Assembly: GCA_018350325.1 (NCBI GenBank) | Contig: JAEVLN010000031.1 | Location: forward strand, 293,472 to 357,471 | Direction of reading: 5' to 3' | Length of the DNA: 64,000 nt | From: Globodera rostochiensis | Lineage: Eukaryota > Nematoda > Chromadorea > Rhabditida > Heteroderidae | In this document: positions 37,201 through 47,139 of the stretch, one piece after another | How positions within the stretch are numbered: the first letter of the stretch is position 1 | How the letters are laid out: every line of letters begins with the position of its first letter | Made by a program: the position numbers and the translations under genes | Notes under the pieces: generated by a model | Databases searched by the model: none | What the model was told of the DNA's origin: nothing | Seen by the model: the letters and a program-made list of their open reading frames with translations, nothing else

Positions 37201-40200
37201 CTCGGCTTCCCTGACTTTCCGGCCCCCGAGGGGTCGGGGCTCAACCCTAATTAGTGGGGGATGAAAGCGTAAATTTTTTTTATAGTTTAAGCTGCCCACC
37301 CACCATAAACGGTGCTGCGGTTTATGCGCACGTCGCCCTGTCGAAATGTTTGTGCATAAGCGGTGAATGCGTCCAAATTGGAGGGCAAAAATTTTCGGCA
37401 AATGTCCAACAAAATCAAATTGAGCGCCGCAGGCTGAACGTCCCGGAATTGGTCCATAACCTACAAGTGTAGGAACAATTTTGTCAACAATATTTTTTGT
37501 TGTTTTAATCTTGCTTTTTTGGACTGGGAGTTTCATCTATCAAAAGCTAGTAGCAGAACGTTCCGACAATTACGGAGTCATTCCCCGAACCCCCGACATT
37601 TTCGCCCTCGACAACTTGTTCAACCCCGAGAAACCAGAACTTTTCAACCCCGAGAAACCCCGACTTTTCAACTCCGAGAAACCCCGATTTTTCAACTCCG
37701 AGAAACCCCGACTTTTCAACCCCGAAAAAAACACCCGACTTTTCAACCCCGAAAAAAACCACGATTTTTCAACCCCGAAAAAAACCCCGACTTTTCAACC
37801 CCGAGAAACCCCGACTTTTCAACCACCCGTCCCCGACTTTTCCGCCCGAACGTCGTCGGGGTGCCAATCCTAATTAAATGATTGAGGGTTTGAGGAGGTG
37901 GGATAGGGCTTTGATTTCATTCATTTATTAACGGTTTGGTTATCAGCGAACCGCTTAATATAGATACGTAAACACTCTTTTAATCCCACATGGGGAATTA
38001 TTTTTCAACCTACTCATAGGGTGGGGGATTAATAGAGTGTTTTAGGTAATTTGTTTGCTTTTTTGTTCACCAACCCAATCCATGCTTAAACAGTGCTCCG
38101 GCCCATAATCATGGCCGGGTGCTCCGATTGGCAGCAAATAGCATTGGCCATGTGCCTCGAAGCCATGGCCAACGAAATAAAACACAGCTTGAAAGGGAGG
38201 GGGGGAAATCAGATTTAGAAGATTAATTTACCCTAAACGTGATAATAAATAAAATATATTTCTCAAAGTTTAAAATAAATTTTTGTACCATAAACACCTT
38301 CGCCCAAAAGTTTGCGGTACTCGCGAATTAAAGCGCGCATTTCAATCAAATTCAGGTCACCAAGTGTAACAGTTTTGAAGCTGAGCTGCTGAAGAGCTTC
38401 AGCCTATAAGAATAATGATTTTTGGAAGAGTTTCTAAAACTAAAAACAACGATTTTTGTTTTAGTCGAATAGCGCCCAAAAATTTCTGATAAATAAGTAC
38501 AGCTACGCGCCCTGGCTTAACTTTATTTGTATACGGCGGATCCTTCTTAAATTTTCACCATCGCTTGAGAAAAAAATAAAGAATCGTTTTTCGGTGTCAT
38601 GGCACAAGAACGCGGTCCAGGATTTTTGAAAAAATAATTTTCCAAACATTTTCAAACTTCAAACCAATTTTTTCAAAAATCTCCAAACTCTTTCAGCAAA
38701 TATCGAAACAATTTCTCTGTATTATGTATTGTCTCTAACTATAGGCATGCCCACCATTTGGCATAGGTGAGTCCCCCCCCCCCCGTTTTTTTTTGTCCTG
38801 GAAATTTTTGGTCCCGAGTTTTTCGAAAAGTCCGGCTCCCGTCGGTCGTACTACCCAAATTTAAACGTCAATTCAAAAACATATAATATGTTACGTACGC
38901 ACCAACGTTTCGGCATCGCAGTGAGGCGTTATCAAATTGCTCATGTTGGGCGCGTACGTGCGATTGGACACAATAAGTGCCAGCTTGTCCGCCGCCACCA
39001 GTGCCTCCGTTTGAGTGGCTGCAAGCGGTTAATCACTGGTCAGATTTATACAAAACAAAAAATGTTTTTTGTTTCACAATACACCTCAAAATGTGATTTG
39101 ATCAAGCATTCGATATCTGATGTCTGCGAGGGAGGGCAAATCGAACTTTTCTGTGAAATTTTTTTTTTGTTTTTTTTTAGAAAATCACAGAATTTGACCA
39201 AAAAAGTTGCGCCAGAAATTGTTAATGCCTTTTCGTCTTTCGCTTTTTCAAATCATAACAAATGGAGCCAACAAAATGTAACCGCAAAAATTTTTTTTGA
39301 AAATTTTAAGAAAATACAATAAATTAGCCAAAAAAACACCCAATTTTTCCTTCTCTTTACACTAAAGCCACCCTCCCCCCCCCCAGCAGAGTTAGCACGT
39401 CTGAAATTTTGTGTAAAATTTGATGAAACCCGTAGACTGAACAAGATGTCGAGTTTAGCGACCCCTCCCCCCCCCCCCCCCTCTCGTTCTGGCTTTCCCC
39501 CCTTTTTTCCTCATCCCAGTTCCCCATCACTTTTTCTAGGATCGGAACACTCTGTCTAATGTATCACAATTCCCAATAAGGCAGTTGGCAACCACCCCCC
39601 CCCCCCCGATCGGCACTGATCCGTGCCCTCGGGCGCACATTCCATTTTCCTCGTCCGACACATATTCACACTTTCCAATCGGGGTTTCATCGAATTATCC
39701 ACCACATTTTTCCCCAACATTATTCGAGAATAAAGAAAGTGAAGTGACAAGGTATTTGCTTGACCCATTCCGATTCGGTCTGAACTCCCAGACGGACCCG
39801 AATCTCGACAAACAAATTGAAACTGTCCGGTATTGTTGACCCATTCCGATTTGGTCTGAACTCCCAGACGGACCCGAATCTCGACAAACAAATTGAAACT
39901 GTCCGGTATTGTTAACCCATTCCGATTCGGTCTGAACTCCCAGACGGACCCGAATCTCGACAAACAAATTGAAACTGTCCGGTATTGTTGACCCATTCCG
40001 ATTTGGTCTGAACTCCCAGACGGACCCGAATCTCGACAAACAAATTGAAACTGTCCGGTATTGTTGACCCATTCCGATTTGGTCTGAACTCCCAGACGGA
40101 CCCGAATCTCGACAAACAAATTGAAACTGTCCGGTATTGTTGACCCATTCCGATTTGGTCTGAACTCCCAGACGGACCCGAATCTCGACAAACAAATTGA

Positions 40201-43200
40201 AACTGTCCGGTATTGTTGACCCATTCCGATTTGGTCTGAACTCCCAGACGGACCCGAATCTCGACAAACAAATTGAAACTGTCCGGTATTGTTAACCCAT
40301 TCCGATTTGGTCTGAACTCCCAGACGGACCCGAATCTCGACAAACAAATTGAAACTGTCCGGTATTGTTGACCCATTCCGATTTGGTCTGAACTCCCAGA
40401 CGGACCCGAATCTCGACAAACAAATTGAAACTGTCCGGTATTGTTGACCCATTCCGATTTGGTCTGAACTCCCAGACGGACCCGAATCTCGACAAACAAA
40501 TTGAAACTGTCCGGTATTGTTAACCCATTCCGATTTGGTCTGAACTCCCAGACGGACCCGAATCTCGACAAACAAATTGAAACTGTCCGGTATTGTTAAC
40601 CCATTCCGATTTGGTCTGAACTCCCAGACGGACCCGAATCTCGACAAACAAATTGAAACTGTCCGGTATTGTTAACCCATTCCGATTTGGTCTGAACTCC
40701 CAGACGGACCCGAATCTCGACAAACAAATTGAAACTGTCCGGTATTGTTAACCCATTCCGATTTGGTCTGAACTCCCAGACGGACCCGAATCTCGACAAA
40801 CAAATTGAAACTGTCCGGTATTGTTGACCCATTCCGATTTGGTCTGAACTCCCAGACGGACCCGAATCTCGACAAACAAATTGAAACTGTCCGGTATTGT
40901 TGACCCATTCCGATTTGGTCTGAACTCCCAGACGGACCCGAATCTCGACAAACAAATTGAAACTGTCCGGTATTGTTGACCCATTCCGATTTGGTCTGAA
41001 CTCCCAGACGGACCCGAATCTCGACAAACAAATTGAAACTGTCCGGTATTGTTAACCCATTCCGATTTGGTCTGAACTCCCAGACGGACCCGAATCTCGA
41101 CAAACAAATTGAAACTGTCCGGTATTGTTAACCCATTCCGATTTGGTCTGAACTCCCAGACGGACCCGAATCTCGACAAACAAATTGAAACTGTCCAATC
41201 ACTCACTCACTCATTGCCTCATCGTCGTCGTCGTCGTTTGCGCGCCGATTTTGTGCTGGCGCTTCTACGTCAATTTGTGCCACGGCCGCCGTCGCCGTTT
41301 TTTTGGGCGCTAACATTAGCCGACAAAAGCCCTCCATTTCGTTCTTATTGCAATGCGCACAATCTCAAAAATAGTGGAATTGAAAAATAGGTAATGGCAC
41401 TAATTGTTTCAAAAAAAAATTACCGTTTAATTTTAAAATTATGAATAGCCCTGCCTGGTCTCGGGTAGAAAACAATGCCAAAATTTGATCCATAAAGATT
41501 GATGCTCATATCCGTTATCCGTCCGTATCCGTGACCTTCCAAAATCCCATATCCGGATATTCGCGGATATACAGCGGATATATCCGGATACGTGGGTTTT
41601 CATATCCGTCACCCGTCCGTATCCGTGACGATCCAAAAACCATATCCGTTATCCGCCCGTATCCGGATATATCCGCGGATATCCGCATATCCGGATATCC
41701 ATGCCCACGCCTGCACACACACATAAAAAGCAAATGTTGCAAATTAAATGCAAAAAAAACAAAAAAAAAAAAATCGCAAAATACAACGCCCTAAAAAGCA
41801 AATTTTTCCCCCAACTGCCCCATCCCCCAACAAATTTTTCTGTGACTAATAGGAGGTCCTCCCCTGTGGTTTTGCAAAATATTGACGTGCTTCAAAGCCC
41901 GTTTAAACGCAAAAAACCAAAAAGATTAAAAATGAAATTTTTAAATATGCAATTTGGGCGGGCCACCCACCCATTTTCATTCGGTGCTTCTTACGTTTGT
42001 TTGGTCCGTCCGGCACAAATTGTTGCAAATCGATCACTTCCGAGATCAATTCGGAACAAAACGTTTTGCCCGGTGCCCGATAGAAGTCCGACCATTCATG
42101 TCCGTCCTCCACAACATTCCAAACTCGGCACCGGAACACGTTGCGGGCAGTGCATTGGCACCTTTTGACACGAAAAGAACGCGAATTGAATTTCGACAAT
42201 TTTAATTGGAAAAATGTGAAAAACAAAAAAAAAAATATTCTGGGAATTGTTTCAAATTTGGGGGTTCGGGCCTCGAAATCAGTCAAAATTGAAGTCATAT
42301 TCAGAGATTCTATGACTCTGAAAGCTCTTAGAAAAATACAATTTTTGGTGATAAAAATTTTTTGTTGTTGCCTCCTCATAACCAAAAAGTACCGCCAAGG
42401 TTCTACCTGATCAGGGCTTGATTGGGCCAAATTTAATCAAAGTTTGGTTGGATAATTACGGCAAAAAAAAACGAAAACAGATCATCGTGAACAGTAGGGT
42501 CCTGATTTAACAATTTAAGCCAAAAACATCTTAAAATCCTCAAATTTTTGTTTTTTATTGCATTTTATTAGGATTTTAGCGTGCCCTAATGATCAAATTT
42601 CAAAGAATGGCCTTTTCACAAATTGTTTGAACCCAAATTCGAGCATACATTAAAAAGATTTGTGCCGCTCTCAAAGAACACATTTTACAACAAAAAATGC
42701 AAATTTTTGCCCCTCCCGAACCCACCAATATTTACTAATTACTATAATTAGGAGTGCCAAAATGCCCAAATGGCACCACCACCTGATTATAGTCAACGAC
42801 GACTGATTCGCACCGTCCATTGGCCTGTCCTGCTCCAACCACTGGTAGCGCGGGGTGGGAAAAGCGCTGGCCTTACACTGCAACCGAAGCCGACCGCCGG
42901 CGGACGCGTCGCTGCCGCCGCCGTCGTCGTCAATGCGGCTGATCAGCACCTGTTCGGCACGTGCCCAAATCACCGAACCTGGCAAAATGGGATGATACTA
43001 CGTTTCGCCAACTTTACATTTTGCCAACCCATCAAAAATGATGTTACGTTTTGATTTAAGTTTTTTGCTGGGTTGGCAAATGTAACATTTTTGCCTGGGT
43101 TGGCAAAATGTAACACTGGCAAAACGTTGGGACAAGGGCTGGGCAAAATTTCGGATTAGTTTCGGATTTTTGGGGTTCGGATTTCGGATTTTATTTTCCG

Positions 43201-44606
43201 ATTTTGCCCAGTGTCGGGGTCGAACTGGGCCGGGCGGAAACGAGCCCTCCGGGCACAAGCCCTTTTTTGCCAAATAGCCAACAAAAAATGTTACAGAATC
43301 GTCGTCGAAGCAGCAACTGCGGCACGTCCATTTTTGGGCCATAAAGCTTGGCCAAACAATGAAGTCGAGCGAGAAAGCCTTCAAATTTGGGCATTTTTTT
43401 GTTCTTAATTGGGCTCAAAATAATTAATGCCAAACCCTTGACAGTTTGTCCCCGGTTGCCAAGAAGCCGCAACAAATGGGCACCGGAATTGCCCATTCGT
43501 CCACAACGAGTCGCCTCATCGGAACTATTCAAATATTAAGGCATTTTGTTGAAAATTAGTGGACAAAATACTTGACACTTTTTTAAAAAATATAGAAAAA
43601 TAGTCAATTTGCCCGCTCCTATAAAAATTCCTTGAGGCTTATCAGTTGTTTCCTGTTCCAAGAATTTTTGGGTCTGTTCTGTTTTACCGAGACTCAAGAC
43701 TTGACTCGAAATCGAGACCCCAAAAAACTCGAGACTTTTCCCGACCCCTGGGGCGGGAAAGTCGGGGGGTCGGGGTTTTTTGAATTTTTGAGCTCATTTT
43801 GTTAATAGATTTGTAACCATTTTTTGCAGCTTTTTAGAAATGTGATGGGTCCGTTTTGATGGGCATGCCAAAAAAATGGTCATGTCCGAAATATCTTTAT
43901 AAATTTTTAGATTTGTTTCATTTACCATCGAAGTTCATAAAAAGTTAGAAAAAATCATTTACACAGACCGGGTTCGAACTCCCGGCCATACCTAGGGCAA
44001 AACCACATCACTCACCAATTACACCACCAGGGCATTTAATTACACGAATAAAAAGGATTCCAATTTGAGGACTCGAACCTCAGACAATAAAGACTTCCGT
44101 AACACAGTTTTACCACTGAGCCACACAAGATTTTGTGGAAAAACTCAAATATATTTCCCAATCAGGGTCGGTTTTTACCCTGTTCTTTTCAAAAAAATAA
44201 CAAGAACAGCCATCAAAATCTGTTCTGTTCCTGTTCCAAGCATTTGAATCTGTTCTGTTCTGAAATCTCAGAACAGGAACAGAACAGGCCAAGCTGGAAC
44301 AGGAAAACCACCTGGAGGTTTATTAGCATTTTATCAACAAAAATTTATAAAACGCTTAAATATTTTAGTACTAATTTAGAACAAATCCCCGGTAACAAAA
44401 AACCGCAAAATTTGTCTAAAGTTGCATAATCCGCTTCTTCTCCAAAACCTCAGATGGAATGCGCTGTTCTGGTCGGCGTCGCTGAACACCAATCGCCAAA
44501 GCTCTTCATTTTCGAGCTGGTTCGCCAATTGAGCAAATAAACCGTACGGAAGTTCGGCCAAATTCGTTGACAGTTCAAAATTGCCGGCGGCGGTTGGGGA
44601 GCGCAT
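20051..44606 (-). CDS. MALT1: Paracaspase (MALT1-like), 16 exons, 726 codons
   Basis: Minus-strand exons, by eye: 44606-44449, 43524-43436, 43378-43295, 42978-42783, 42161-41995, 41363-41211, 39018-38903, 38403-38289, 38187-38075, 37460-37304, 36650-36519, 22279-22130, 21635-21547, 21361-21137, 20972-20883, 20197-20051. All phases agree and the sum is 2181 bases with one terminal TGA. The order is the one known for MALT1: death domain, Ig, caspase-like protease, C-terminal Ig-like region. Known for the family: an Arg-specific cysteine protease and scaffold in NF-kB-type signalling, cytoplasmic. Catalytic His367 (Gly-His-Gly) and Cys418 (Leu-Asp-Ile-Cys-Arg-Lys) are present. The second Ig domain is not recognisable. 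Odd points: the exon 9 donor is GTTGGT, the exon 13 donor GTCGGG; intron 11 is about 14.2 kb of satellite. Start chosen as the ATG opening the death-domain exon. Confidence 0.88.
20216..20613. mobile_element. Element with AGGGTTGCG ends in intron 15
   Basis: AGGGTTGCGATC at the left and ACGCAACCCT at the right form inverted ends. The interior repeats TTTCCAAGGACA/CATTTTCAAGGAC in both orientations. Non-coding; no clear target duplication. Confidence 0.5.
20699..20865. mobile_element. MITE rich in TCGAGAT, in intron 15
   Basis: AGAGAAAGGAC at the left and GTCCTTTCTCT at the right are inverted ends. The interior is built of TCGAGAT and its complement. Smaller blocks with the same theme occur at about 16430 and 22040-22105. 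Confidence 0.6.
21422..21541. repeat. Poly-C / CGAATCGTAC tandem in intron 13
   Basis: Runs of 8-18 C alternate with CGAATCGT(A/C)C-like spacers, filling most of the 185-base intron next to the unusual GTCGGG donor. Run lengths may carry sequencing error. Confidence 0.7.
21780..22005. mobile_element. Relative of the 6.5-kb fold-back element, intron 12
   Basis: Shares CTCAACCAAACAAACAAACA, GAGAAG-CATTTGAAAAA and a trailing TTGCTGGCACTGAAGCAATG with 6528-6905. Non-coding. Confidence 0.5.
22540..36241. repeat. ~107-bp satellite array, ~13.7 kb, inside an intron
   Basis: Head-to-tail monomers with landmarks GATGGGGTGCGTT(T/G)GTCC, AAATTACTCTCGCCGCCTG and (A/C)(C/G)ACTATTTC. Average spacing is about 107 bp, giving roughly 127 copies. 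Variant positions (CTGACTC or CTGAGTC, TTTAGATGG or TTTACATGG, GCACAC or GCCCAC, TTCGTCC or TTCTTC) recur in blocks, so there is higher-order structure. First and last monomers are the most diverged. The whole array lies in intron 11 of the paracaspase gene (36518-22280). The recurrent 60-65 codon frames here are not genes. Confidence 0.97.
36519..39018 (-). CDS. MALT1: Paracaspase protease-domain exons 7-11
   Basis: Part of the gene 20051-44606, residues 283-493. Exon 7 opens the caspase-like fold (Asp-Lys-Leu-Ala-Leu-Ile-Val-Ser-Asn). Exon 8 ends Gly-Val-Tyr, joining exon 9 with Phe-Val-Gly-His-Gly-Phe-Glu, the catalytic His367. Exon 10 has Leu-Leu-Asp-Ile-Cys-Arg-Lys with catalytic Cys418; 51 residues separate His and Cys, against 49 in human MALT1 (His415, Cys464). 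Exon 11 has Gly-Tyr-Ala-Thr-Ser-Gly-Gly and Gly-Val-Phe-Met-Lys-Tyr-Leu-Lys, the substrate-loop side. Both catalytic residues are intact, so activity is expected. The only doubtful junction is exon 9 to 10 (donor GTTGGT, chosen because it keeps phase and alignment). Confidence 0.9.
36978..37250. mobile_element. GGGGTCGG-rich MITE in intron 10
   Basis: TAGGGTTAAACCCCGAACC at the left is mirrored by GGGGCTCAACCCTAA at the right. The 7-mer TTAGTGG flanks both ends. The same theme (GGTTCAGCCCCGACCC ... GGGCTGAACCCTA) occurs at 61047-61140 and 61425-61492. Confidence 0.6.
37610..37835. repeat. 24-bp tandem repeat in intron 9
   Basis: About nine imperfect units of TTTTCAACCCCGAGAAACCC plus four bases. 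The periodic unit keeps several frames open (120-130 codons), which I do not read as coding because the stretch lies between two paracaspase exons. Confidence 0.8.
37965..38048. mobile_element. Short TA-flanked MITE (GTAAACACTC family) in intron 9
   Basis: Begins TACGTAAACACTCTT and ends GAGTGTTTTAGGTA, with ATTATTTTTCAACC and a GGGTGGGG core. It is a diverged relative of the elements at 53183, 58635 and 62057. Confidence 0.6.
39440..39640. other. Poly-C runs in intron 6
   Basis: Runs of 13-19 C at about 39464-39481 and 39595-39607 (with shorter ones at 39373) in otherwise unremarkable intron sequence. Lengths may be unreliable. Confidence 0.5.
39761..41196. repeat. 76-bp minisatellite, 19 units, in intron 6
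   Basis: The unit includes CCCATTCCGATTTGGTCTGA and GACAAACAAATTGAAACTGT. The span of 1436 bp equals 19 x 76 minus 8. Units differ mainly at GTTGACCC or GTTAACCC and TTTGG or TTCGG. The last unit stops 14 bases from the splice donor of exon 6. The 363-codon minus-strand frame here is a repeat artefact. Confidence 0.95.
41211..44606 (-). CDS. MALT1: Paracaspase N-terminal exons 1-6 (death domain, Ig)
   Basis: Part of the gene 20051-44606, residues 1-282. Exons 1-3 (about 1-110) give a helical death-domain-like unit: Leu-Pro-Tyr-Gly-Leu-Phe, Leu-Trp-Arg-Leu-Val, then Leu-Leu-Arg-Leu-Leu-Gly-Asn and Gln-Thr-Val. Exon 4 has Ig strands with Leu-Gln-Cys and Tyr-Gln-Trp-Leu; exon 5 completes the Ig fold with Phe-Arg-Cys-Arg-Val. 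Exon 6 has Gly-Phe-Cys-Arg-Leu and an Asp-rich linker. Only about 90 residues lie between the first Ig domain and the protease, so the second Ig domain of vertebrate MALT1 is absent, shortened, or partly on an exon I missed in intron 5. Exon 3's acceptor (TTTGAAG) is weak. Confidence 0.8.
41505..41711. repeat. GGATATCC palindromic block in intron 5
   Basis: Dense repeats of ATCCGGATAT and CATATCCGT, ending GGATATCCATGCCCACGCCTG. A matching end, CAGGCGTGGGCACGGGCATC, stands at 62484, so the two are one family, possibly hAT-like with CAGGC ends. Confidence 0.6.
42985..43212. repeat. Short internal repeats in intron 3
   Basis: GGGTTGGCAAAATGTAAC-like phrases recur in both orientations at 43000-43125. 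Next comes a small inverted-end block (GGGCTGGGCAAAAT ... ATTTTGCCCAGTG) at about 43138-43210 rich in TTTCGGATT. Confidence 0.5.
43600..43830. repeat. Dispersed GAGACTC/CGAGACC repeat with partial module, intron 1
   Basis: CGAGACCCCAAAAAACTCGAGACTTTT resembles, in pieces, sequence at 8.97, 54.97 and 59.8 kb. It is followed by TTTGTTAATAGATTTGTAACC, an inexact relative of the palindromic module without the palindrome. Confidence 0.4.
43850..44137 (-). mobile_element. SINE with two tandem tRNA-like heads, intron 1
   Basis: On the minus strand the first head (about 44137-44060) has an A box GTGTGGCTCAGTGG and a perfectly paired T arm TGAGG-TTCGAGT-CCTCA. The second (about 44037-43964) has TGGTGTAATTGGTGAGTG and GAGTTCGAACCC. 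Then comes CTGTGTAAATGATTTTTTCT. Acceptor and D stems do not close, so neither is a working tRNA. The second head and tail match the elements at 15.85 and 45.2 kb. Confidence 0.6.
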
Positions 44607-44639
44607 TTTAAAATGCGCAATTTGATTTGCGTTTTGCCA

Positions 44640-45200
44640 AAATTGTCCGTCTAGCCATGACTAGAACAAACTTTCTGTTGAATGCATTTTTTTTGCTTAA
44701 AATGAAATGAATGTACAAAATTCAAAAATTTAATTTGGTTTTGGATGTATAGTAAATGTTTGGTTGAGAATGCGCACTGATGTGAGCAAATTTTTATTCA
44801 AAAAATAAAATTGCAGGAAATTAACGACACTTTAACTTAACGAAGCAAATAGCAATTAAAAATGGCATTGGGCGTTGGCGTTATGTCAAGCAAAAAATAG
44901 AGTTGAGATGAAGTCTGAAGTAGAGTGCGGCGCGGGAGCGGATCCCGCGCGGGATTTTGCGGGATCCCGCTCCGCAATCCCGCATTTTTTGCGTTTTGCG
45001 GGATTTTGCGGGATTAATCCCGCAAATCCGCTCCCGCAAAGATTTCTAAAAAAAATCCCGCAGCGGCCAATTATTAGTTAATAATGCTAATTTTTCAAAA
45101 TTAGCAGAAGACGTTTTGCCAAATCTTTAAATTTAAAAATTCGATGCCCACAAATCACAAGTGAAGTTTCCTAGAATGTGATTTTTTGATCAATTGGTTC
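44640..45200. repeat. Spacer with a GCGGGAT palindromic block
   Basis: AT-rich sequence upstream of the paracaspase start. At 44930-45065 it contains repeated GCGGGATTTTGCGGGATC and complements bounded by GCGCGGGAGCGGATCC and GGATT-GCTCCCGC-like ends. No gene seen. Confidence 0.5.
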
Positions 45201-45388
45201 AGTTGTTGTGAAGTGGTGCGAATTGAAGTCAGTGTGGGGTTGGGGTTCTGATCCCCGACTGCGTTAATTGATTTTTTAGACTTTTTCTGAACATTTCTAA
45301 AAATTCTTTATCTTTTACTAATTTTTAAAAAATATTTCAGATGAGAATAACAAGCTTTTCATTTCATTTTTTGGTTGGACTAAACACA
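45201..45388 (+). mobile_element. tRNA-derived SINE
   Basis: A B box GGGGTTCTGATCCCC is followed by GACTGCGTTAATTGATTTTT and, further on, AACAAGCTTTTCATTTCATT and GGTTGGAC. The A box is degenerate. Pair to the copy at 15714-15925 (minus). Confidence 0.65.
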
Positions 45389-45607
45389 AAAGTTACAATA
45401 ATTCAATTTGAGCAGCAATTAAAGTCTATTTTATACATTTTGTCAATTATGCCGCAGGCAAAATAATGTTTAGTCATTGCGCGAGTGCCATTATTCTTGC
45501 CCCTAAAAATATGAAATCATTTACTGTGTAAAAATGGGTACCGTACCCTAACCAACAATATGAAAAAATTGGTATTTTTTTAATTTTGTACAATTTTCTC
45601 CAAACAA

Positions 45608-45971
45608 GTGTGGGCACTGAAGTGTCCGGCACTGAAGTGTGGGCACTGAAGTGTCCGGCACTGAAGTGTGGGCATTGAAGTGTCCGGCACTGAAGTGTGG
45701 GCACTGAAGTGTCCGGCACTGAAGTGTGGGCACTGAAGTGTCCGGCACTGAAGTGTGGGCACTGAAGTGTCCGGCACTGAAGTGTGGGCACTGAAGTGTC
45801 CGGCACTGAAGTGTGGGCACTGAAGTGTCCGGCACTGAAGTGTGGGCACTGAAGTGTCCGGCACTGAAGTGTGGGCACTGAAGTGTCCGGCACTGAAGTG
45901 TGGGCACTGAAGTGTCCGGCACTGAAGTGTGGGCACTGAAGTGTCCGGCACTGAAGTGTGGGCACTGAAGT
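45608..45971. repeat. 29-bp tandem repeat, about 12.5 units
   Basis: The unit is GTGTGGGCACTGAA followed by GTGTCCGGCACTGAA, itself a diverged duplicate of a 14-15-base half. One unit has CATTGAA. All three minus-strand frames stay open because 29 is not a multiple of three and the unit has no stop; these frames are artefacts. Confidence 0.95.
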
Positions 45972-46070
45972 GATGCGTACCCGGTACCCAAACCCCTAGC
46001 AATAACTTTATTTCAAATAAAAATTTTGTTGTTTGACAGACTTTCAATTAAGACAAAAAATTTAAACATA

Positions 46071-47132
46071 ATGTCATCTTTTCTTGCTAGATTGATCCAC
46101 GAGTGCAAAAACAACATGAACGAGAATGTTCAGGAAAAAAAACAGGCCGGGGAGTTCAAAGTCATTCTACTCGACGTGCCAACTGAACAGATACCACATC
46201 AAAGGCCTTTTCCGAAAATTTCGACGGATTTAATTGTGCCAAAAGCCGCACGAACGAAAGAGAAAATTTGGACCGGCGCAATGCATTTTCTAATGTAAGT
46301 GCATTGCAGCTGTTTGTAGAAACATAATTCGTTGAATTGCAGGTGTTAACTGCATTCGTACTCGCACATTGATGGGGAACAGGCATACCATCTTCATGAA
46401 TTATCCCGTCATCGGTACTGTGTTTCTACGAGTGAATCCGTGGTGATTGAATTGATTGTGCCCAAGTTGCGGGACATTTATGAATCGTTCGGGGAGCAAT
46501 CGTTAAGGGCGTACATGTTGGCAAAAGAAGAAAGACAGAGCCAGGCAGATGAGGAAGAAGCGGTCAAAAAAGCGCGAATCCTCGGCGACGTCATCCTTTT
46601 AGAGGAGGATACGGATGTTGACAGACAACTCACCGCCACCTTCAACTTCTACGGAGACACAACAACGCACGTTTTTGCAACCGCCTTCACCCACACCCGC
46701 CAAACAACGTACACCGCCACTGACTACATGGCTAAACTCACCGCAATCACGAACACGGCAACGCTCACCGTCAACTTCAACTTCTACGGATACACGATAA
46801 CGCACGTTTTCGTAACCGCGTTCATCCACACACCTCCAACAACACACATCAACACCACCAGATGTTCAAGCCATCGAACACATGAAATTAAGCGAGCTTA
46901 AGGGGAGCTCCGGACTAGAGGCCTTAAACAATCAGGCTTAAAAAAAGATCTGATAAAAAGGCTAAGCAGCCATACAAACATCATCATCATCTTCATCGTC
47001 ATCATCGTCGCGTCGTTTTTGCCAAACAGCCAAAGCAGCAACAACAACCAACAGCAGCAGCATCAGCAACAACAGCAAAAGAAAGCAAAAAAAATAGCTA
47101 AACGGCAGGCAAACCACTTCAAAAAAACACAG
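46071..47132 (+). pseudogene. Broken gene with SAP-like motif
   Basis: Exon 46071-46294 starts ATG and ends at a GTAAGT donor; a 48-base intron leads to 46343. The joined frame hits TAA after one codon, yet the same frame then runs open from about 46350 with good coding composition (Glu/Lys/Gln-rich helix to about 46610). A 135-bp imperfect internal duplication follows (46628 and 46763). At 46862-46990 a motif Leu-Ser-Glu-Leu-Lys-x3-Gly-Leu then Leu-Lys-Lys-Asp-Leu-Ile-Lys-Arg-Leu resembles a SAP DNA-binding domain but needs a one-base frame change at CAGGCTTAAA. A Gln-rich and Lys-rich part ends at a GTAAGA donor. Two lesions suggest a pseudogene; sequencing error is the alternative. Confidence 0.4.
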
Positions 47133-47139
47133 GTAAGAA

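Noticed and set aside
39560..39690. Possible extra paracaspase exon in intron 6
   Set aside because: The frame depends on a long C run and does not fit; exons 6 and 7 already join in phase and align with the family.
39556..40647. 363-codon open frame on the minus strand
   Set aside because: It is a read-through of the 76-bp minisatellite; three frames repeat the same peptide, and the stretch lies in an intron of the paracaspase gene.
41701..42168. 155-codon plus-strand frame
   Set aside because: It is antisense to paracaspase exon 5 and includes a low-complexity Lys-rich start.
43964..44137. Functional tRNA genes
   Set aside because: A and B boxes are present but acceptor and D stems do not pair, and the tails match dispersed SINE copies.
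45474..46047. Overlapping 147-163 codon frames on the minus strand
   Set aside because: Products of the 29-bp tandem repeat, which is open in all frames.
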